The translations under genes and the position numbers were made by a program. Positions 1 to 12,778 of a stretch of DNA of 64,000 nt are shown here, in pieces. The notes under the pieces were generated by a model. It saw nothing but the letters and a program-made list of their open reading frames with translations, was not told the origin of the DNA and did no database searches. The DNA comes from Anastatus disparis. Taxonomy: Eukaryota > Arthropoda > Insecta > Hymenoptera > Eupelmidae. Within the stretch, counting starts at the first letter, position 1; each line of letters opens with the position of its first letter. Where the stretch lies: contig JAFFSR010000366.1 in the NCBI GenBank assembly GCA_017163975.1, positions 992,001 through 1,056,000 of the forward strand. Reading direction: 5' to 3'.

Positions 1-17
1 AAAACTCTGCAATTGCG

Positions 18-3000
18 ATGTCCGAAATTCACTCTTCTACAAGAATTCGATGTCCCGATTTTTTTCAAATACATAAGAAGGTAGTTTATAAAAGCAGAAA
101 TTTACGTTTTAGACCGTTGGAAGATTTGGCCATTAATTTGGCACAGCTTTATCCAGATTTAAAGATACTGTCCTCTACTAATGTATGCAAAAATTGCCAT
201 GAACGCATATCAAAAATGATTTTAAGTGATCTTGAATCTACATCTGAAAATGAAATCACTGAACTTTTCAGCGGAAAACATGATGATTTTATCCCCAAGA
301 CACCCGAACGAATACAGGAATTAAACGAGAGTATTAATACAGTTTTACCTCAATGCGTCTCGCCGCTAAAAAGAAAAACTGCAATACCTAAAAATTTAAC
401 AGAAAATTACGTATCTAAAAAGAAAAAATCTTTAATTTCAGCTTTTTCTGCTACTGTCGGAAGTAAATTAGAAGATGCGTATGGCATTTCAGTTGAATCA
501 ATAGAATCGGACAAAAGTTCGACTGAAAACTATTGGAACGAATTTGTAGAAAATTTTAAATCGGCTTTAGAAAAATGTTCTTCTGTTTCGGAGAAAATAA
601 AACTTCTAACTCTACTACCTTCAAAATTAAGCAAAATAAAAATTTGCTCACTATTCCCGAATATAAGTGATAAATAAATCAAGAAATCTCGTGAAAAATA
701 AAGGAGTTTACTCGGAGCCAGATTCATATACTGGTCATCCTATTGATGAAAATACAAAAAATATCGCTATGGAATATTTTTTAAATGATGATTTTAATTG
801 TAGTAGACAAAGTCCAAATAAATCTGATGTTGTTACTGTTAAAGTTAATAATACAAAAACTAAAACAGTTAAACGGTTTCTTACTCGAAGCTTAAAAGAA
901 ACATATAGTCAATTAAGACAAGAAAATCCAAACTTACAAATAGGAAAATCGAAATTCTATAGTCTAAGACCAAGTTTCATCTTAACAAGCCCTGTGAAGG
1001 AAACTTGTCTTTGTGTACATTGTGAAAATTTTGAACTGTTTCTTACAAGTTTAATTCGTTTTAGAGGCGATAATAATTCTGAATTAGATTTAATTCGTTC
1101 AGAAATAACTAACGCAATGTTGTGTTCTAAACCATCTGATTCGTGTTTCTTGCAAGAATGCAATTATTGCCCCGGTAGTGAGGGTATCACATTAAAATTG
1201 TTAAAACTGAAAGAAAATTGTGAAGATGAAATTACGTTTGCTTTGTGGGATAATGGTAATCCAAGGGGCTATTCACTTTAAAAAAAGTGTCAAAATGATT
1301 ACAGATTTCATATGATTTCAAAATGATTTCAGAAATATATTTTTATACTTGTAATTTCAAACATTTTCAAAACAGCCTATGGTAGGCAGTGATTTCAAAT
1401 GATTTCAAGCAAATTTTCTATGATTTCAAATGATTTCAAGCAAATTTTTTATGATTTCAAATAATTCCGAAATCATTCCAAGATAATTAAAATTAATATT
1501 TATGAAGGTTAAGCTTACTTTAAATTATAATCCCTAAATCGTCATTATTGAATCATATAAAAATTAAAATAATACCTATATTTTAACACCACAAAAATAA
1601 AATAAAAAAACAAAGAAATTGCATAATTAAAACAAAAACTTTTTATCACTTTAGTAAATAAAAAGACCAACAATGTGTTCAATAATAATAAAATTATTCT
1701 AGATTTGTACTTACATTGGCTATGTGCATAGTAGAAAACACAAAATTAAACTGAACTGACAGTTGTAAAACAAATGAATATGGACAAATTATAAACACGC
1801 ATCAACATGCACACTATATAAATCTATTTTCGACGACCGACTATAGCATAACTTTTGTTTTTAACTGAATGTTATATACCTTGCTTGAATTTCAGGCTCG
1901 AACTTATAATCGACACTCAATCCTTAAATAGGACATTTTATTCTTATTTTTTTTATGATGAGGAAGTAAGATAAAATAATATTTGAAAACTGAGTGTCGC
2001 CTATGAATTCTAGTTTTAGTTATAATGTTTGTATAACATAAAATTAAATTTTTTAAACACAAAGTTAGTTTAAAAAATTGACCAATATAAGAGCTATGAT
2101 CGAAAAACTTATCAGCCGTGTGTGACAGATACAAAGAAAGAAATTCAAACATAAGTAAATTATGCTTATTTATTTATTTATAGATCTTATTTAAATTTTT
2201 TGTTAGTATTTCTTTTTTTCATTTTTCACATATATTCTTTTTTATTTGTTTTGATATAAATTATCTTTTACATAAAAATTTTTTGTGTGATGCGTTTTGC
2301 TTATGATTAAAATCATTCATTTTTTTTGAATTCCAGAAAAAAATTCTCATAAATATTTATATATTATATATCGATACTATTCCCCAAAAATCAAAAATTA
2401 TTTTATTTATCAGAGCAGCTCATATTAATCTGGTATTTAAATAATATTTAGTATTATATTTCTGGTAATATTTTAAATTGTAAACTAAATACAAAAATAT
2501 TCATTGATTTCAATGATTTCAAATAATTTCAATAATGATTTCAAATGATTTCATCTGAAGGTGGTCAATGATTTCTTATAGTGAATAGCCCCTCGTGGTA
2601 ATCTTATCAAACAAACAGTAAGCTTATCAGTTTTTAAAGAAAAATTTTCAATCTGCGCACTAAAAGCAAGTACTCACGTATACATAAAAAATATTCAACG
2701 TGAAGCTATAAAAAAAGAAAAAGAAGAAGGTAAAGCTGATCCTACTAAGTTAATTATCCACGTTGATTTTCCAGAAAATTGGTCTGTAATAAATAATAAA
2801 GCGGTTCAGGAAAATCATTGGGTAAATAACCAAATTTCTATTTTTGCTGCAGTCTGTTACCAAGGAGAGATAACGCAAAGCTTTGCGATCGTTAGTGACG
2901 ACAAAAAGCATGATACTGCATATGCGCTATTAGCAATAAATAAAATTATCGATCTTATGAAAAATGATTCAATTACCAAAGTCACTATCATATCAGATGG

Positions 3001-3490
3001 AGCTGCAAGCCAATTTAAAAATCGTTTTCAGCTATATGAATTCAAACATTTTTCTTATCAAATGAAATGGTTATTTTCTGCGACTGGTCATGGGAAAGGA
3101 GCCGTTGATGGAATAGGTGGGCTTCTAAAGCATTATGCTACTTCACATAACTTAAAAAGAGTTCATGAAGAATCGATACAAAATGCTGACGATTTTATAA
3201 ATTGGGTTCAAAAGTACACCAGTGCAATCAAAATCATATTATTACCAATAAATGAGATTGAAAAATTTAGAAAAGAAAAAAATATTGAATGGAGTACAGT
3301 TCCTAAATATAATGGGATTCAAAAAAGTCATATGTGGTTAAAACAACTTGAAGAATTGAAATCGCATATATTTGTTGGCAGAACAGCTATACATGCACTA
3401 CCTAAAGTGAAAGACAAGAAAAAAAAAGTCAAACGTCGTAAGGCTACACTTAGAACCAAAAATAATAAGTGCAAAAATAAAAAAAAGTAA
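18..3490 (+). pseudogene. DDE-type transposase gene, broken by frameshift and MITE insertion
   Basis: Three blocks belong to one protein: 18-677, about 667-1261 and 2596-3490. The first has a CxxC pair (VCKNCHE) and the third has VDFPENW, ISDGAASQFKNR and ATGHGKGAVDGIGG, a set I know from insect transposon-derived proteins, probably an RNase H fold with Asp residues in the active site. I cannot assign the superfamily. A one-base shift near 660 separates blocks one and two. Blocks two and three are separated by a hAT-like MITE (1262-2595); with one copy of its 8-bp duplication removed, the frame resumes at an Asn-Leu-Ile-Lys stretch. The tail is Lys/Arg-rich, like a nuclear localisation signal. 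The true start may lie left of the window, since the frame is open to base 3. Certainly inactive. Confidence 0.75.
1262..2595. mobile_element. Nonautonomous hAT-like MITE with 8-bp target duplication
   Basis: The 16-bp termini are CAAGGGGCTATTCACT on the left and its inverse with one mismatch on the right (CGAGGGGCTATTCACT when reversed). TGGTAATC is duplicated exactly at 1254-1261 and 2596-2603. An 8-bp duplication with CA(A/G)GGG ends fits hAT elements. The 1334-bp body has no transposase. Both ends carry repeated ATGATTTCAAAT motifs (about 1299-1460 and 2500-2575), which may be subterminal transposase-binding sites. The insertion interrupts the surrounding transposase ORF. Confidence 0.85.
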
Positions 3491-4893
3491 TTATTTATAA
3501 TTATATTTTTGACGCATCCCAACAGTGAGAGGCAAGGAGAACTCACTTTAAAAAAGCACCCCAAAGGGAACAGAAACCTTCTACGTCCACGTCGTTCTTT
3601 CTGGGTAATGCTAAAAGAAGGATAGTGTTTAAATCTACATTGCTTAAAATTTCCGAACGTATATACAAAAATTTTTCACCAATAAAATTTATGAATTTTT
3701 TTTCTCGCTTCAAACAAATAAGTACGGGATCAACCGAGTACCATTAGATAGGTAATTCGGTCCTCTATGAGCACAAAAAATTTCAGCAAAAAAAAATGGG
3801 TTTTTCGAGAAAAATGCAAGTACATAAAAAGTGCATTTTTTGGTAAAATGCACATATCTTAGTCATTTTTTAGTCTTTTTTGAAATTTCTTGCACTGAAT
3901 TAAAGAGGGCTTAAAACATAATAAAACATAATAAGGTTTACCAAAATTCATTGGAAATTGGTAAAACGATAGCCCTCTAAAGTTATTCTCAACATTTTCA
4001 GTTTTAACATTTAGTTTTTGTATGCAACTTTCAAAAGTGCATATCTGATGCAATTTTGATATTTCAGCAAAATAAAAAAATACGTATACCCTTATTTTTA
4101 GGGTAGAATAACATACTCCATTAGCACAGTAATTGGTGACTTGAGTGTATACTGACTGTTCGATTTGAAATGGAATCAGCCTATAATAGGATAATCATTT
4201 TTATACATGTTATAGAAACAGAATGTTTTATTTATGAATATACAATTATTTTAACAAGTTACATCTTTTGTTATTAACAATCAAATATTGATAATACTTT
4301 TTATTAAAAGAAATAGAACATTCCATTTCTATATGCATTTTACTATATCTATATATACAGATATTTTGAGTTATCTTCATTACCGGCTTCGATCGGTAAC
4401 TTTAGAGCCGTACTTATATTTTGAACGTAATTTAAATTTATTATAACCAAAAATTATTCTATATTTCAAATAATATAGTCATTCTTATGACATATTTATG
4501 TTGAATTTAATAATTATATCCAAAATTGATATGAGACGTTAAAATAAAGAGTTTTAATTATTGAGGACCGTTTAAAATAATTTTAAATATTTGTTAATCA
4601 TATTTTTTTTCGAACTGCTCTCACTTATTTAACATTTTTGTAGGATATACAAAAAGTCAATGTAGAAATTTTACTGATGTTATTGTATGAATAAGGTCTG
4701 TTAGCTATTACAATCCTTAGTTACTTAACTTAAATTTTAATTTAAATAATTCATATTTACAGATTTTGATGAAGTAGTTATTTGTGATAACTTAACACAT
4801 GATACAGTAGCGGTATACACATATAAGCAATTGTTGATTGAATATGAGCATATCTCCACAACTTTTAATTTTTTTATAATGTTTTTGAAAAGT
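3491..4893. other. AT-rich intergenic sequence, no gene seen
   Basis: No convincing ORF, RNA gene or bounded element is visible. There is a short inverted repeat around 3818-3856 (AAAAAGTGCATTTT type) and general low complexity. Some of this may be decayed 3' sequence of the preceding transposon. Confidence 0.5.
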
Positions 4894-4942
4894 AAATTTT
4901 TACATGGATAAAAGTTCGGAAATTTTATCCATGTAAAAATTT
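4894..4942. repeat. Perfect 20-bp-arm hairpin
   Basis: Bases 4894-4913 (AAATTTTTACATGGATAAAA) are the exact reverse complement of 4923-4942, with a 9-base loop. It lies just upstream of a relic transposase. Confidence 0.8.
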
Positions 4943-4964
4943 TCGTTTTATAGAAATATCTACT

Positions 4965-7044
4965 GGAGCATTGGTGGCACATTCACCATATACATAAAAA
5001 ATAGAGGCACAAGATTGTACAAAAGATGTAAACCTAGTTTGAATAGTGTGCATTATTCGCTACCCAGTAACAGCTGTAAAATGACATATCACCAAAAGAT
5101 TAAAAGTTGTGGAGATATGATCATATGTCAAAAATAACATTTCAGTGAACAAAAGCCATTATTCTAGTGATGGTGCACCACATCAATTTAAAAATTTCAA
5201 AAATATATTGAATATTTATTATCATTATGAGGATTTTAAAATCAAAGCGGTCTACCCTAGTGAAAAAAATAAAATGTACATAAATGCGTAAAGAGATACA
5301 AAAATATTCAGAAAGGTACGGAAAGGAACATAAATGTACAAAAATGTGTGTTTTTGTCCCAATTGGCCACCTAAATCTGTAGTTTTGAGACGTTTATTCA
5401 CATTAATATACCTTTTTGTACATTTTCGGACTGTTTGATACACTTGCATACATTTTAATTCTGTCTATTACTAAATTAAAAAGTATTCTGCATGCATGTA
5501 TTTGCATTTATTAACATTTGTGTATATTTATATATATATTCATCTATTTATTTATATACTTACGTACATTTATGCACCTTTATTTATATTTGTGAACATA
5601 TTTATGTCTTTGTTTTATATGTTTACATATGCGTATGTACTTTTTTTTACAATTTTGTATTTTTTTGTTCATTTATATACAGTTTTTTAAATTCTTTTTT
5701 TCATTATATTCATACCCATCAAATAATTTAATTTACATTTGTGTACATATTTTGACATTTGTGTATATTCATATATCTTTGTATACATTTCTATATTTTA
5801 CATATTGACGTACATCATGTACCTTTTTGTACCTTCTCGTACTTTTCTATACGCTTATGTGGATTTTTTCACTTTTTTTTATTGTAATTACCTGCATAGA
5901 TATATTCAACCGATATAAATTTTTTGTTGATTACTAATTTTAATTTTATGTATAGCATAATTATTTTCATATAATGGATACAATCATTATTATTAGAGTC
6001 AATTTGAATACAATGATTTATTTCATATCATCGTTCCTACCTTTGCTAGAAAATACGTGCACATTTAAGTAACAGTCGGATGGTTATGAGTTATATGCAG
6101 AGTGTACTGAACTCTCACCACTTGCGGTAGTTAGACACAAATTTTAACGCGGTAAGTGCCAGGATTTTTGAGGTCGGGATATGACGGTATCGTCAGCTGT
6201 CGGTATTATTCTCTCTTGCTTGGGAATTAACCTGTGTATGAGTAAGGGGTATTTTTATAAGAAATTATAGGGTTTCTACAATGTATATGACAAAAATTAC
6301 TATGTGTATTAGTAAAAATTTATAGGTACTATTGAAATAATTAAAACGATTTCGAGAATTTAAAGTTGTAATTTAAAAAAAAAATTTTTGAAACACTTAA
6401 AAAATAGCCTAGCATTTTTTGCTGTTCATTTTGTAAATAATTTTAAGTACCTAATAAAATTTATTACAACGCTAGATAAAGAACATGTTTTCGTAGTCTT
6501 TGAGTGCATCACAATGCTAACCTAGTGATTTTTAGAAATTTATAAATGTAAATTATTGTTTATAAACATAAAAAAAGTATGAAAATATAAGTGAATTTTC
6601 AAAATGTATATAAATGTATATAAGTTTGTTAAAAATGTACATAAGTATGCAAAAATGTACTAAAGTATAAAAAAACGTATAAAACTGTATATAAATGTAT
6701 GCAGTTTATTATCAATCACCAAATGACATTTATTGTAACTTATACAATGTACATAAATGTATATTAATATTTATAAATGTATATGTTTGTACATAATTGT
6801 ACAAAAGTACTAAAAAAGCGGCCAAATACGACATAAATACACCGTTTTGTACATTTTTTCATCTTTGTATATCTTTTTGTACTTTCATACACATTTCCCA
6901 TTTTCACTAGAATGGCATTTCTTTCCTACAGCACATAGAAAAGGTGCATGTGTTCAAATTAAAGGTACAATAAAAAAATCTGCTGCAAAAAGCAGTTTGA
7001 GATTACCACCAGGAGAACAAATATTAACTGCAGTTGTATTATAG
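4965..7044 (+). pseudogene. Second, older transposase relic of the same family, split by an insertion
   Basis: Two pieces resemble the transposase at 18-3490. Around 5150-5245 the frame reads SSDGAPHQFKN, matching the SDGAASQFKN motif. Around 6910-7044 it reads EWHFFPTAHRKGAC followed by a Lys/Ser-rich stretch, matching the W-FSATGHGKGAVDG block. A further weak match with an in-frame stop sits at 4965-5040. The pieces are separated by a 1.65-kb element with GTACATAAATG motifs. The relic is degraded, and only two motif blocks are clear. Confidence 0.5.
5255..6912. mobile_element. Nonautonomous element with GTAC/ATAAATGTAC terminal arrays
   Basis: The left end starts CCCTAGTGAAAA and the right end finishes TTTTCACTAGAA, giving a roughly 10-bp terminal inverted repeat (CTAGTGAAAA). 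Both ends hold dozens of degenerate ATGTACATAAATGTAC-like motifs (about 5270-5860 and 6600-6895); the unique centre (about 5880-6590) is AT-rich without ORFs. The element splits the transposase relic. I could not find a clean target duplication. The same CCCTAGTGAAAA end occurs at 53,211. Confidence 0.5.
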
Positions 7045-8780
7045 GATTAGCTTAAATATAAAGGTAATTTCCAGAATATAGAGTTTCGATCTTCTCTTAT
7101 TCGAGAATATGAAAAGAATTGTCGAGTGCTCATGAATAGATTTCAGAATAAGAGTCGAGTTAAGTATGAACAAAAAAAAAAAATTATATTGCTCCATCAG
7201 AACATAGGATATTACAACATAAGATTTTTTCAAACAGCAAAGCGAGCATGGAGACAAAAATTATAAACTGAATTCAATCTTTTAAATCTTTTGGAATTAA
7301 CAACTTTTTGATTTGATTGATATATTAATATAAGCTTGCATTTAGAAAAATCAAAATGTAATTCTACGTCTGTTAATCAATATAAATAATTTGTACTTTA
7401 TTTGACCCATGTACTTTATTTCACGCTTCCATCATTTTCTTGTTACACTGACCTTTCTTTTTAGGAATAGTATTCATTATAGTATTTTTAGAATAATAGG
7501 TCAATTATAATAATTTATTTTTATATTACACATGTAGTGATAAGGTGCGTATAAACTAAAGATAAAAAAATATTGTTTAACAATGGTTGCAAGTGATATA
7601 TTGCCTGAAATAACAAACAATTATGTGTTTGTATTTGGAATTAGCTGCACTTTATCATACTCAATATCGTGCAAGTGCATCTTTATTCTTTTTCACAATA
7701 ACTTTGATTTAAATCATTTTGTATTATGAGAAATATGATAGAATTAGGTCATGGAATATTAAGTGCATAATAATATTTATATGTCTTACCAACTAAAGAT
7801 GAAAAAATTATTGTTTAACAATACCCGCTAGTATATTATTGGATCATTCCTGCTGAATACTTTGTGTCTATAATTACTAATGATTGTGTTTGAAATTTGG
7901 AATTTGCTGAACTTTCGATGAATATATATTTTTTGAAATTAATACTTGGACATTTAGAAAATAAAAACTGTACACTTTGTGATTATTTTTGTATGATTTC
8001 CAGATTACAATTATGAAAGGATATAGCATTAAAAAATTACTTAGAATTGAATGCAGATCAGAAATAAAAATTGATGAATTATTTGGTACAACTCGTACAT
8101 AGGATGTAAATAAATGAAGTAATCAATGATAGTTCAATGAACTATTTTTGATTAAATGTTAATGTTTCAACGTATATTATACATATTTTATGTTTACATA
8201 TTTATAACTCGGTTAGTATTATATTTTATTGTGATAATTTTTTGTTATAGCGTAAACGTTGAATTTAATCAATAGTTGATGTACTAATTTTGAGTTTTAA
8301 AAGAATTAAATTTTTACATTTATACATTTAAATTTTTTTAAATGGATCGCCGTTTTGCACCACTCTGAAATTTATAGACTATATTTATACATATATTACC
8401 TACTTCGATGATTTTCTTGGACATCGGATCATGGTTCGAAACCTTGAAAAGTGGTATTTCAATGCTTTAAATGACTTTGGCTCAGTAAATGGCTACATTA
8501 GCAGTTTTAAATTAATTTTTTCTCAAAATTTAGAATATTTTGAAGAAAAAAGTTTTTAAGTAATAAATTCCTAAAACGCAACCCAACTGAGTAATTTAAG
8601 CTTAAAATTAATCAAAAATGTCAAAAATATGGTTTTTGCCCAACTTTGAAGCTTTGCAGCTCTGAAAATATGTACTAAACGAATCTAAAAAATTCTAAGT
8701 GGTTCAAAATATGGAAAAGAACCATTTTACCAATTTTTAGCGAAAAAAAATTTTTCGTCCTTTGACTTGACAGAGAATGA

Positions 8781-8781
<1 letters not shown>
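7045..8781. other. AT-rich intergenic sequence, no gene seen
   Basis: No ORF with protein-like composition, no RNA gene and no bounded repeat is visible. A TATTGTTTAACAAT-containing segment occurs twice (about 7560 and 7800), suggesting an old degenerate duplication. Confidence 0.4.

Positions 8782-8782
<1 letters not shown>

Positions 8783-8850
<68 letters not shown>
8783..8850. repeat. (TA)n microsatellite
   Basis: About 34 uninterrupted TA units. Apparent ORFs through it on both strands are IYIYIY artefacts. Confidence 0.95.
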
Positions 8851-8854
<4 letters not shown>

Positions 8855-9064
8855 AACCCTATCCTACCTAAGATGCACGCGCGCACATATATAGAGCACG
8901 TTATACCATACACGGAGAAAAAACTTGAACTACAACGACATAGTAACTCTGCACTTTCAGCTAGGGAGAACAAAGCCAAAGCCTTAAAGCTAGAGTATCA
9001 AAGCGCACTTTGCAGTTTTAGCTTGGTAATCCCAAGCCTAGTCCGCGCGGGTACAACATAGTAA

Positions 9065-9115
9065 ATTCAGCGTATTGAGCATCACTCTTATAGAACGGTG
9101 CTCAATACGTTGAAT
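9065..9115. repeat. Hairpin with 16-bp arms
   Basis: ATTCAGCGTATTGAGC at 9065-9080 pairs with 9100-9115 with one mismatch, leaving a 19-base loop. Confidence 0.7.
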
Positions 9116-9160
9116 AAACTCTGGGTATAATATGGATGAAAAAAATTTGATTTTCTCTTA

Positions 9161-9831
9161 AAGGATAGGTCTGCACCTCCGGAAAACGTATTCAGCTGAA
9201 ACTGCAGGACATGATTTTTTAATGAAAAAAAATGAACCCGTGTTTTTTCTTTTCGTCGAATAGGCCCCTTAGACAAGGATATAGACATTTTTTCAAAAAT
9301 ATAGTAAAAAGGAGCCTTTATAAGAACAGGAATATCCAAACAACTAAGACTCTTACAAAAAAACACGTAAAATGAAATGAAGTGCAAATTAAATGCTTTA
9401 CTTTTAGCTCTGTTGCATTAAAAAAGCTTTAGTGGTTCGAAAGTTATGCTTTATTCAAAATTAGTACATATTTATTAATTTTTTTAGCATATAAAAAATC
9501 CTCAATTTTTTACGCTGTTTCATTGGCATATTTTAATTACTTGTAACTTTTGAACCACTAAAGCTTTTTTTTATGTAACAGAATTTAAATCGAAGCATTT
9601 AATTTGCACTTTATTTCATCTTTAATATATTTTTTTGTAAAAGTCTTAGTTGTTTGGATATTCAAGTTCTTATAAAGCTCCTATTTACTATATTTTCGAA
9701 AAAAAGTCTATATTTTCGTCTAGGAGGCCTATTCAACGAAAAGAAAAAACGCGGGTTCATTTTTTTTCTTAAAAAAATCATATCTTGCATTTTGAGCCGA
9801 ATCCGTTTCCCGGAGGTGGGGACCTCTCCTT
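9161..9831. mobile_element. Foldback element of about 670 bp
   Basis: The left end begins AAGGATAGGTCTGCACCTCC; the reversed right end begins AAGGAGAGGTCCCCACCTCC. The arms (about 300 bp each) stay alignable to the centre: the ACGGGTTCAT, TTAGTTGTTTGGATA and GCTTTAGTGGTTC segments each appear in inverse on the other side. There is no transposase ORF. The open frames inside (for example 9088-9387 minus and 9654-9932 plus) are mirror images of each other and are not genes. Confidence 0.75.
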
Positions 9832-10690
9832 GTAAGAATTATATAAAATTAAAAAATATTATATTAAAAAGATATGATGTTTTAAAAGTCAACAACTTGT
9901 GTCTTTTTTATATCAGTTGTTTTTTAATTTAATTTGTGTTCTTCAAAAAAAAAATTAAAAACAAGAAATAAGAACATTTTTTACTTTCAAATTAAATATT
10001 TTTGTTGGAATAAATTATTTGAATAAATATAAATCGGTTTCATTAAAATTTCAAATATATCTTCTAACAAGGAAGAGTCCCCAGGTGCACCTCACCAATT
10101 TTGATCATTTTGTGATATGTTGTAGTACTCGAGAAGATATTAGACATGTGTTTCTCTTACTTGCTAACTCGTCGATTTAAGGGGTGAAAATCACCCTTGA
10201 AGTTTGCTCCCAAAAACAGGTTTTTCCTAATATCTCAAAAACTATTTGGAGTGTTTGTACACACATATGATTTTTCAGCTATTCTGATTGGTTGCCAGTC
10301 GGCCCTCCCTGTATGGTTTTTTTCTGGAAACCATAATTTCAGTTGACTAGAAAGAGGTCAGCTTGAAGTTTATTGGCAATTACTTTTTGCTGTTATCATT
10401 TCGGCTTCCTATTTTTGAGACTCCTTCAAAGCTTTTCTTTTAAATTTTGCGCTAACTTCGTATAATTGCTCCACATAAATTGGCTTTAATGTCCCTTCAC
10501 TCTGTATTTTTCTTCAGGGACCGCCATATCTATTTTCATACTGTGCTTTATTCTCCTATTGCTTCGCTGAAATCTTTTCATACTCCCCTAAATTAACTTC
10601 ACAATTTTCTGCGAAGTCGTTCATCGTTGTCAGGCTTATTGCTTTTTCTAAGCTTGCCGCCTACCCGTATCTTTTTTTAGCAACCTATTC
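9832..10690. other. Noncoding, repeat-derived sequence
   Basis: AT-rich spacer, then at 10,067 a sequence resembling the foldback terminus (AAGGAAGAGTCCCC). A segment follows (10,130-10,320) with the look of a common insect repeat: GGGGTGAAAATCACCC, then GATTGGTTGCCAGTCGGCCC. No gene is visible. Confidence 0.4.
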
Positions 10691-11285
10691 AGCTTGTACT
10701 TCTCCTTTCTTTGCTTATTCACTCGACCGCCGAGCCTTGCTCTTCATTGAGGTCAACTGAATTTGCTGCTATTCGTCCCTCGCATTTGTTTATTTATTAT
10801 TTTATTGCCACTATTTTAATTTCTTTTATTATTACTAAAATATTTTATTCTTATTTATTTTCTGTTTGAAAAATTCATTGGTGTCGAATTCGGCTCTTGC
10901 AGCGTACTTTTCTTTCTTGCACTGTTTCACTCGGCCGCCGCTTTGACTTGAATCGTTTTCATCGTGTTATTTGTCTCCTGTATTTGTTTATGTATTCTTT
11001 TATCAATATTATTTTTACTTTTTCACTATTATTATTTTAGCTTTTATATTTTCTTTGAAAAATTAATTGGTAATTAACTCTGTTCCTTCAGCTTATAGTT
11101 CTTTCTTTCGCTGTTTCATTTAGCCTCTGCTTGACCTCGATTTGCTTGCGTCGTGCTATTTATCTCTTGCATTCGTTTTTTTTATTAATTGATCAATATT
11201 ATTTTTACTCTATTATCATTATTATTATTTTAACTTTAATTTTTTTTGTAACATTTATTGGTAATGAACTCGGTTCATTACACCT
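10690..11285. repeat. Degenerate tandem repeat, unit about 188 bp
   Basis: Three diverged units, each with a TTTGAAAAATT-ATTGGT start (10,865; 11,054; about 11,241) and a central CTGTTTCACTCGGCCGCC-like block. Nothing coding. Confidence 0.6.
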
Positions 11286-11431
11286 CCCCACCCATTAAAG
11301 AACGCGCGAGTTAAATGAGAGCGTTCGGAAACAAAATATCTCTTTTACTGATTTATTAATTATGTTCTTTCTTTTTTTTCTAAACTTGGAATGTGGTAGC
11401 CCAGTTGGCCGCTTCTTGGTACAATGTATGT

Positions 11432-11785
11432 TTATTATTTTTATTCTTTACACTCAATATTATAATTTGATTATGTATTTTTCTTGTAACAATTTTTTTA
11501 TACCCTTTTTTTATTTACTACTCTAAGGTCCATAATAACTCTTTAACTTTTATCAAATTTCTTTTAAAATACTAGTTTACATGCAATTTCTACTTTGTTT
11601 ACTATTTCTATTCTATACACTCAATATTTAAATTTGATTATATATTTTTCTTGTATCATAACTTTTTTTATTTTTTTTTTCTCTTTTTTTTTACTCTAAG
11701 GTCCATAATATATCTTGACCTTCTATCAAATTTCTTTTGAAATACTAGTTTACATGCAATTTCTACTTTGTTTACTATTTCAGGT
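11432..11785. repeat. Tandem duplication, unit about 175 bp
   Basis: The block with ACACTCAATAT, ACTCTAAGGTCCATAATA and ACTAGTTTACATGCAATTTC occurs twice in direct orientation. Confidence 0.75.
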
Positions 11786-12170
11786 CGTAAAATGTTAACA
11801 CTTAAAGTCTTTGTTTACTACATCGTGAGAAATGTTCTACAATTGAATTAAAGACATCAGTTATGGGTGCATTGATTACTTGCATAAAAAATTTTTTTGT
11901 TCTTATTTGCTACATTATCAAACAATAATGACGCTTCTTCGTGGATGAAAAGATCTATTTAAAAATATCTCTTAACTTTTATCTTATTAAACTTCTCTTA
12001 AAAGCGTCATTATTCTTTAACGTATACCTCTTGGTTACGTTTTTCGTATACTCAACGCTTTTAATCTAGTTCAAGGAGTTTTTTTTATCAATTTGCCTTT
12101 ACTGGCGTCATTTTCATGTTTTCATACAGTTTGCCAGTACATTTAATTTCACCACTATATTAATGTTCAT
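11786..12170. other. Noncoding spacer with a short inverted repeat
   Basis: AATAATGACGCTTCT near 11,925 is mirrored by AAAAGCGTCATTATT near 12,000, a MITE-like or hairpin pair about 90 bp long. Nothing else is recognised. Confidence 0.45.
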
Positions 12171-12597
12171 TCAGAATAGATTAAATTAAAAATATTATTC
12201 TCTTCATTAAGAAATAATAAGTCAATTGAAAAAAAAATTTTTTCTCATATTTTAACAATAAAAATAATACTTTTAATTTATGTAGAAATAATACTTTTAA
12301 TCATATTTAAAAGTATTATGAAAATAATTTCAATTTATAAAATTCATAGTAAAGGATTAAATATTTTCATCTTACCTGCCAAAAATGAAATATTGGCTCT
12401 CGAATATTCGCTTTTGTGACTCGAAGGATTACGGTGAATTTGACAGTGGTGATTTTTAACGAAGTAAAATCCGTTACTATCAAAGTCCTCACAATCGTCC
12501 GGCACAAAATACACAAGAGTATCTTTTTTTTGTACTTTTTTAATACATCGGCTCTGTTCCAGATGCTTCTCGGGGTTGCACACGCCGTATTCGCAAA

Positions 12598-12677
<80 letters not shown>

Positions 12678-12716
12678 TGAGAATTTGGACCAAAGCTGAT
12701 GTATTACTAATGTATT

Positions 12717-12778
<62 letters not shown>

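Noticed and set aside
9088..9932. ORFs at 9088-9387 (minus) and 9654-9932 (plus)
   Set aside because: They are mirror images from the two arms of a foldback element and lack domain features.
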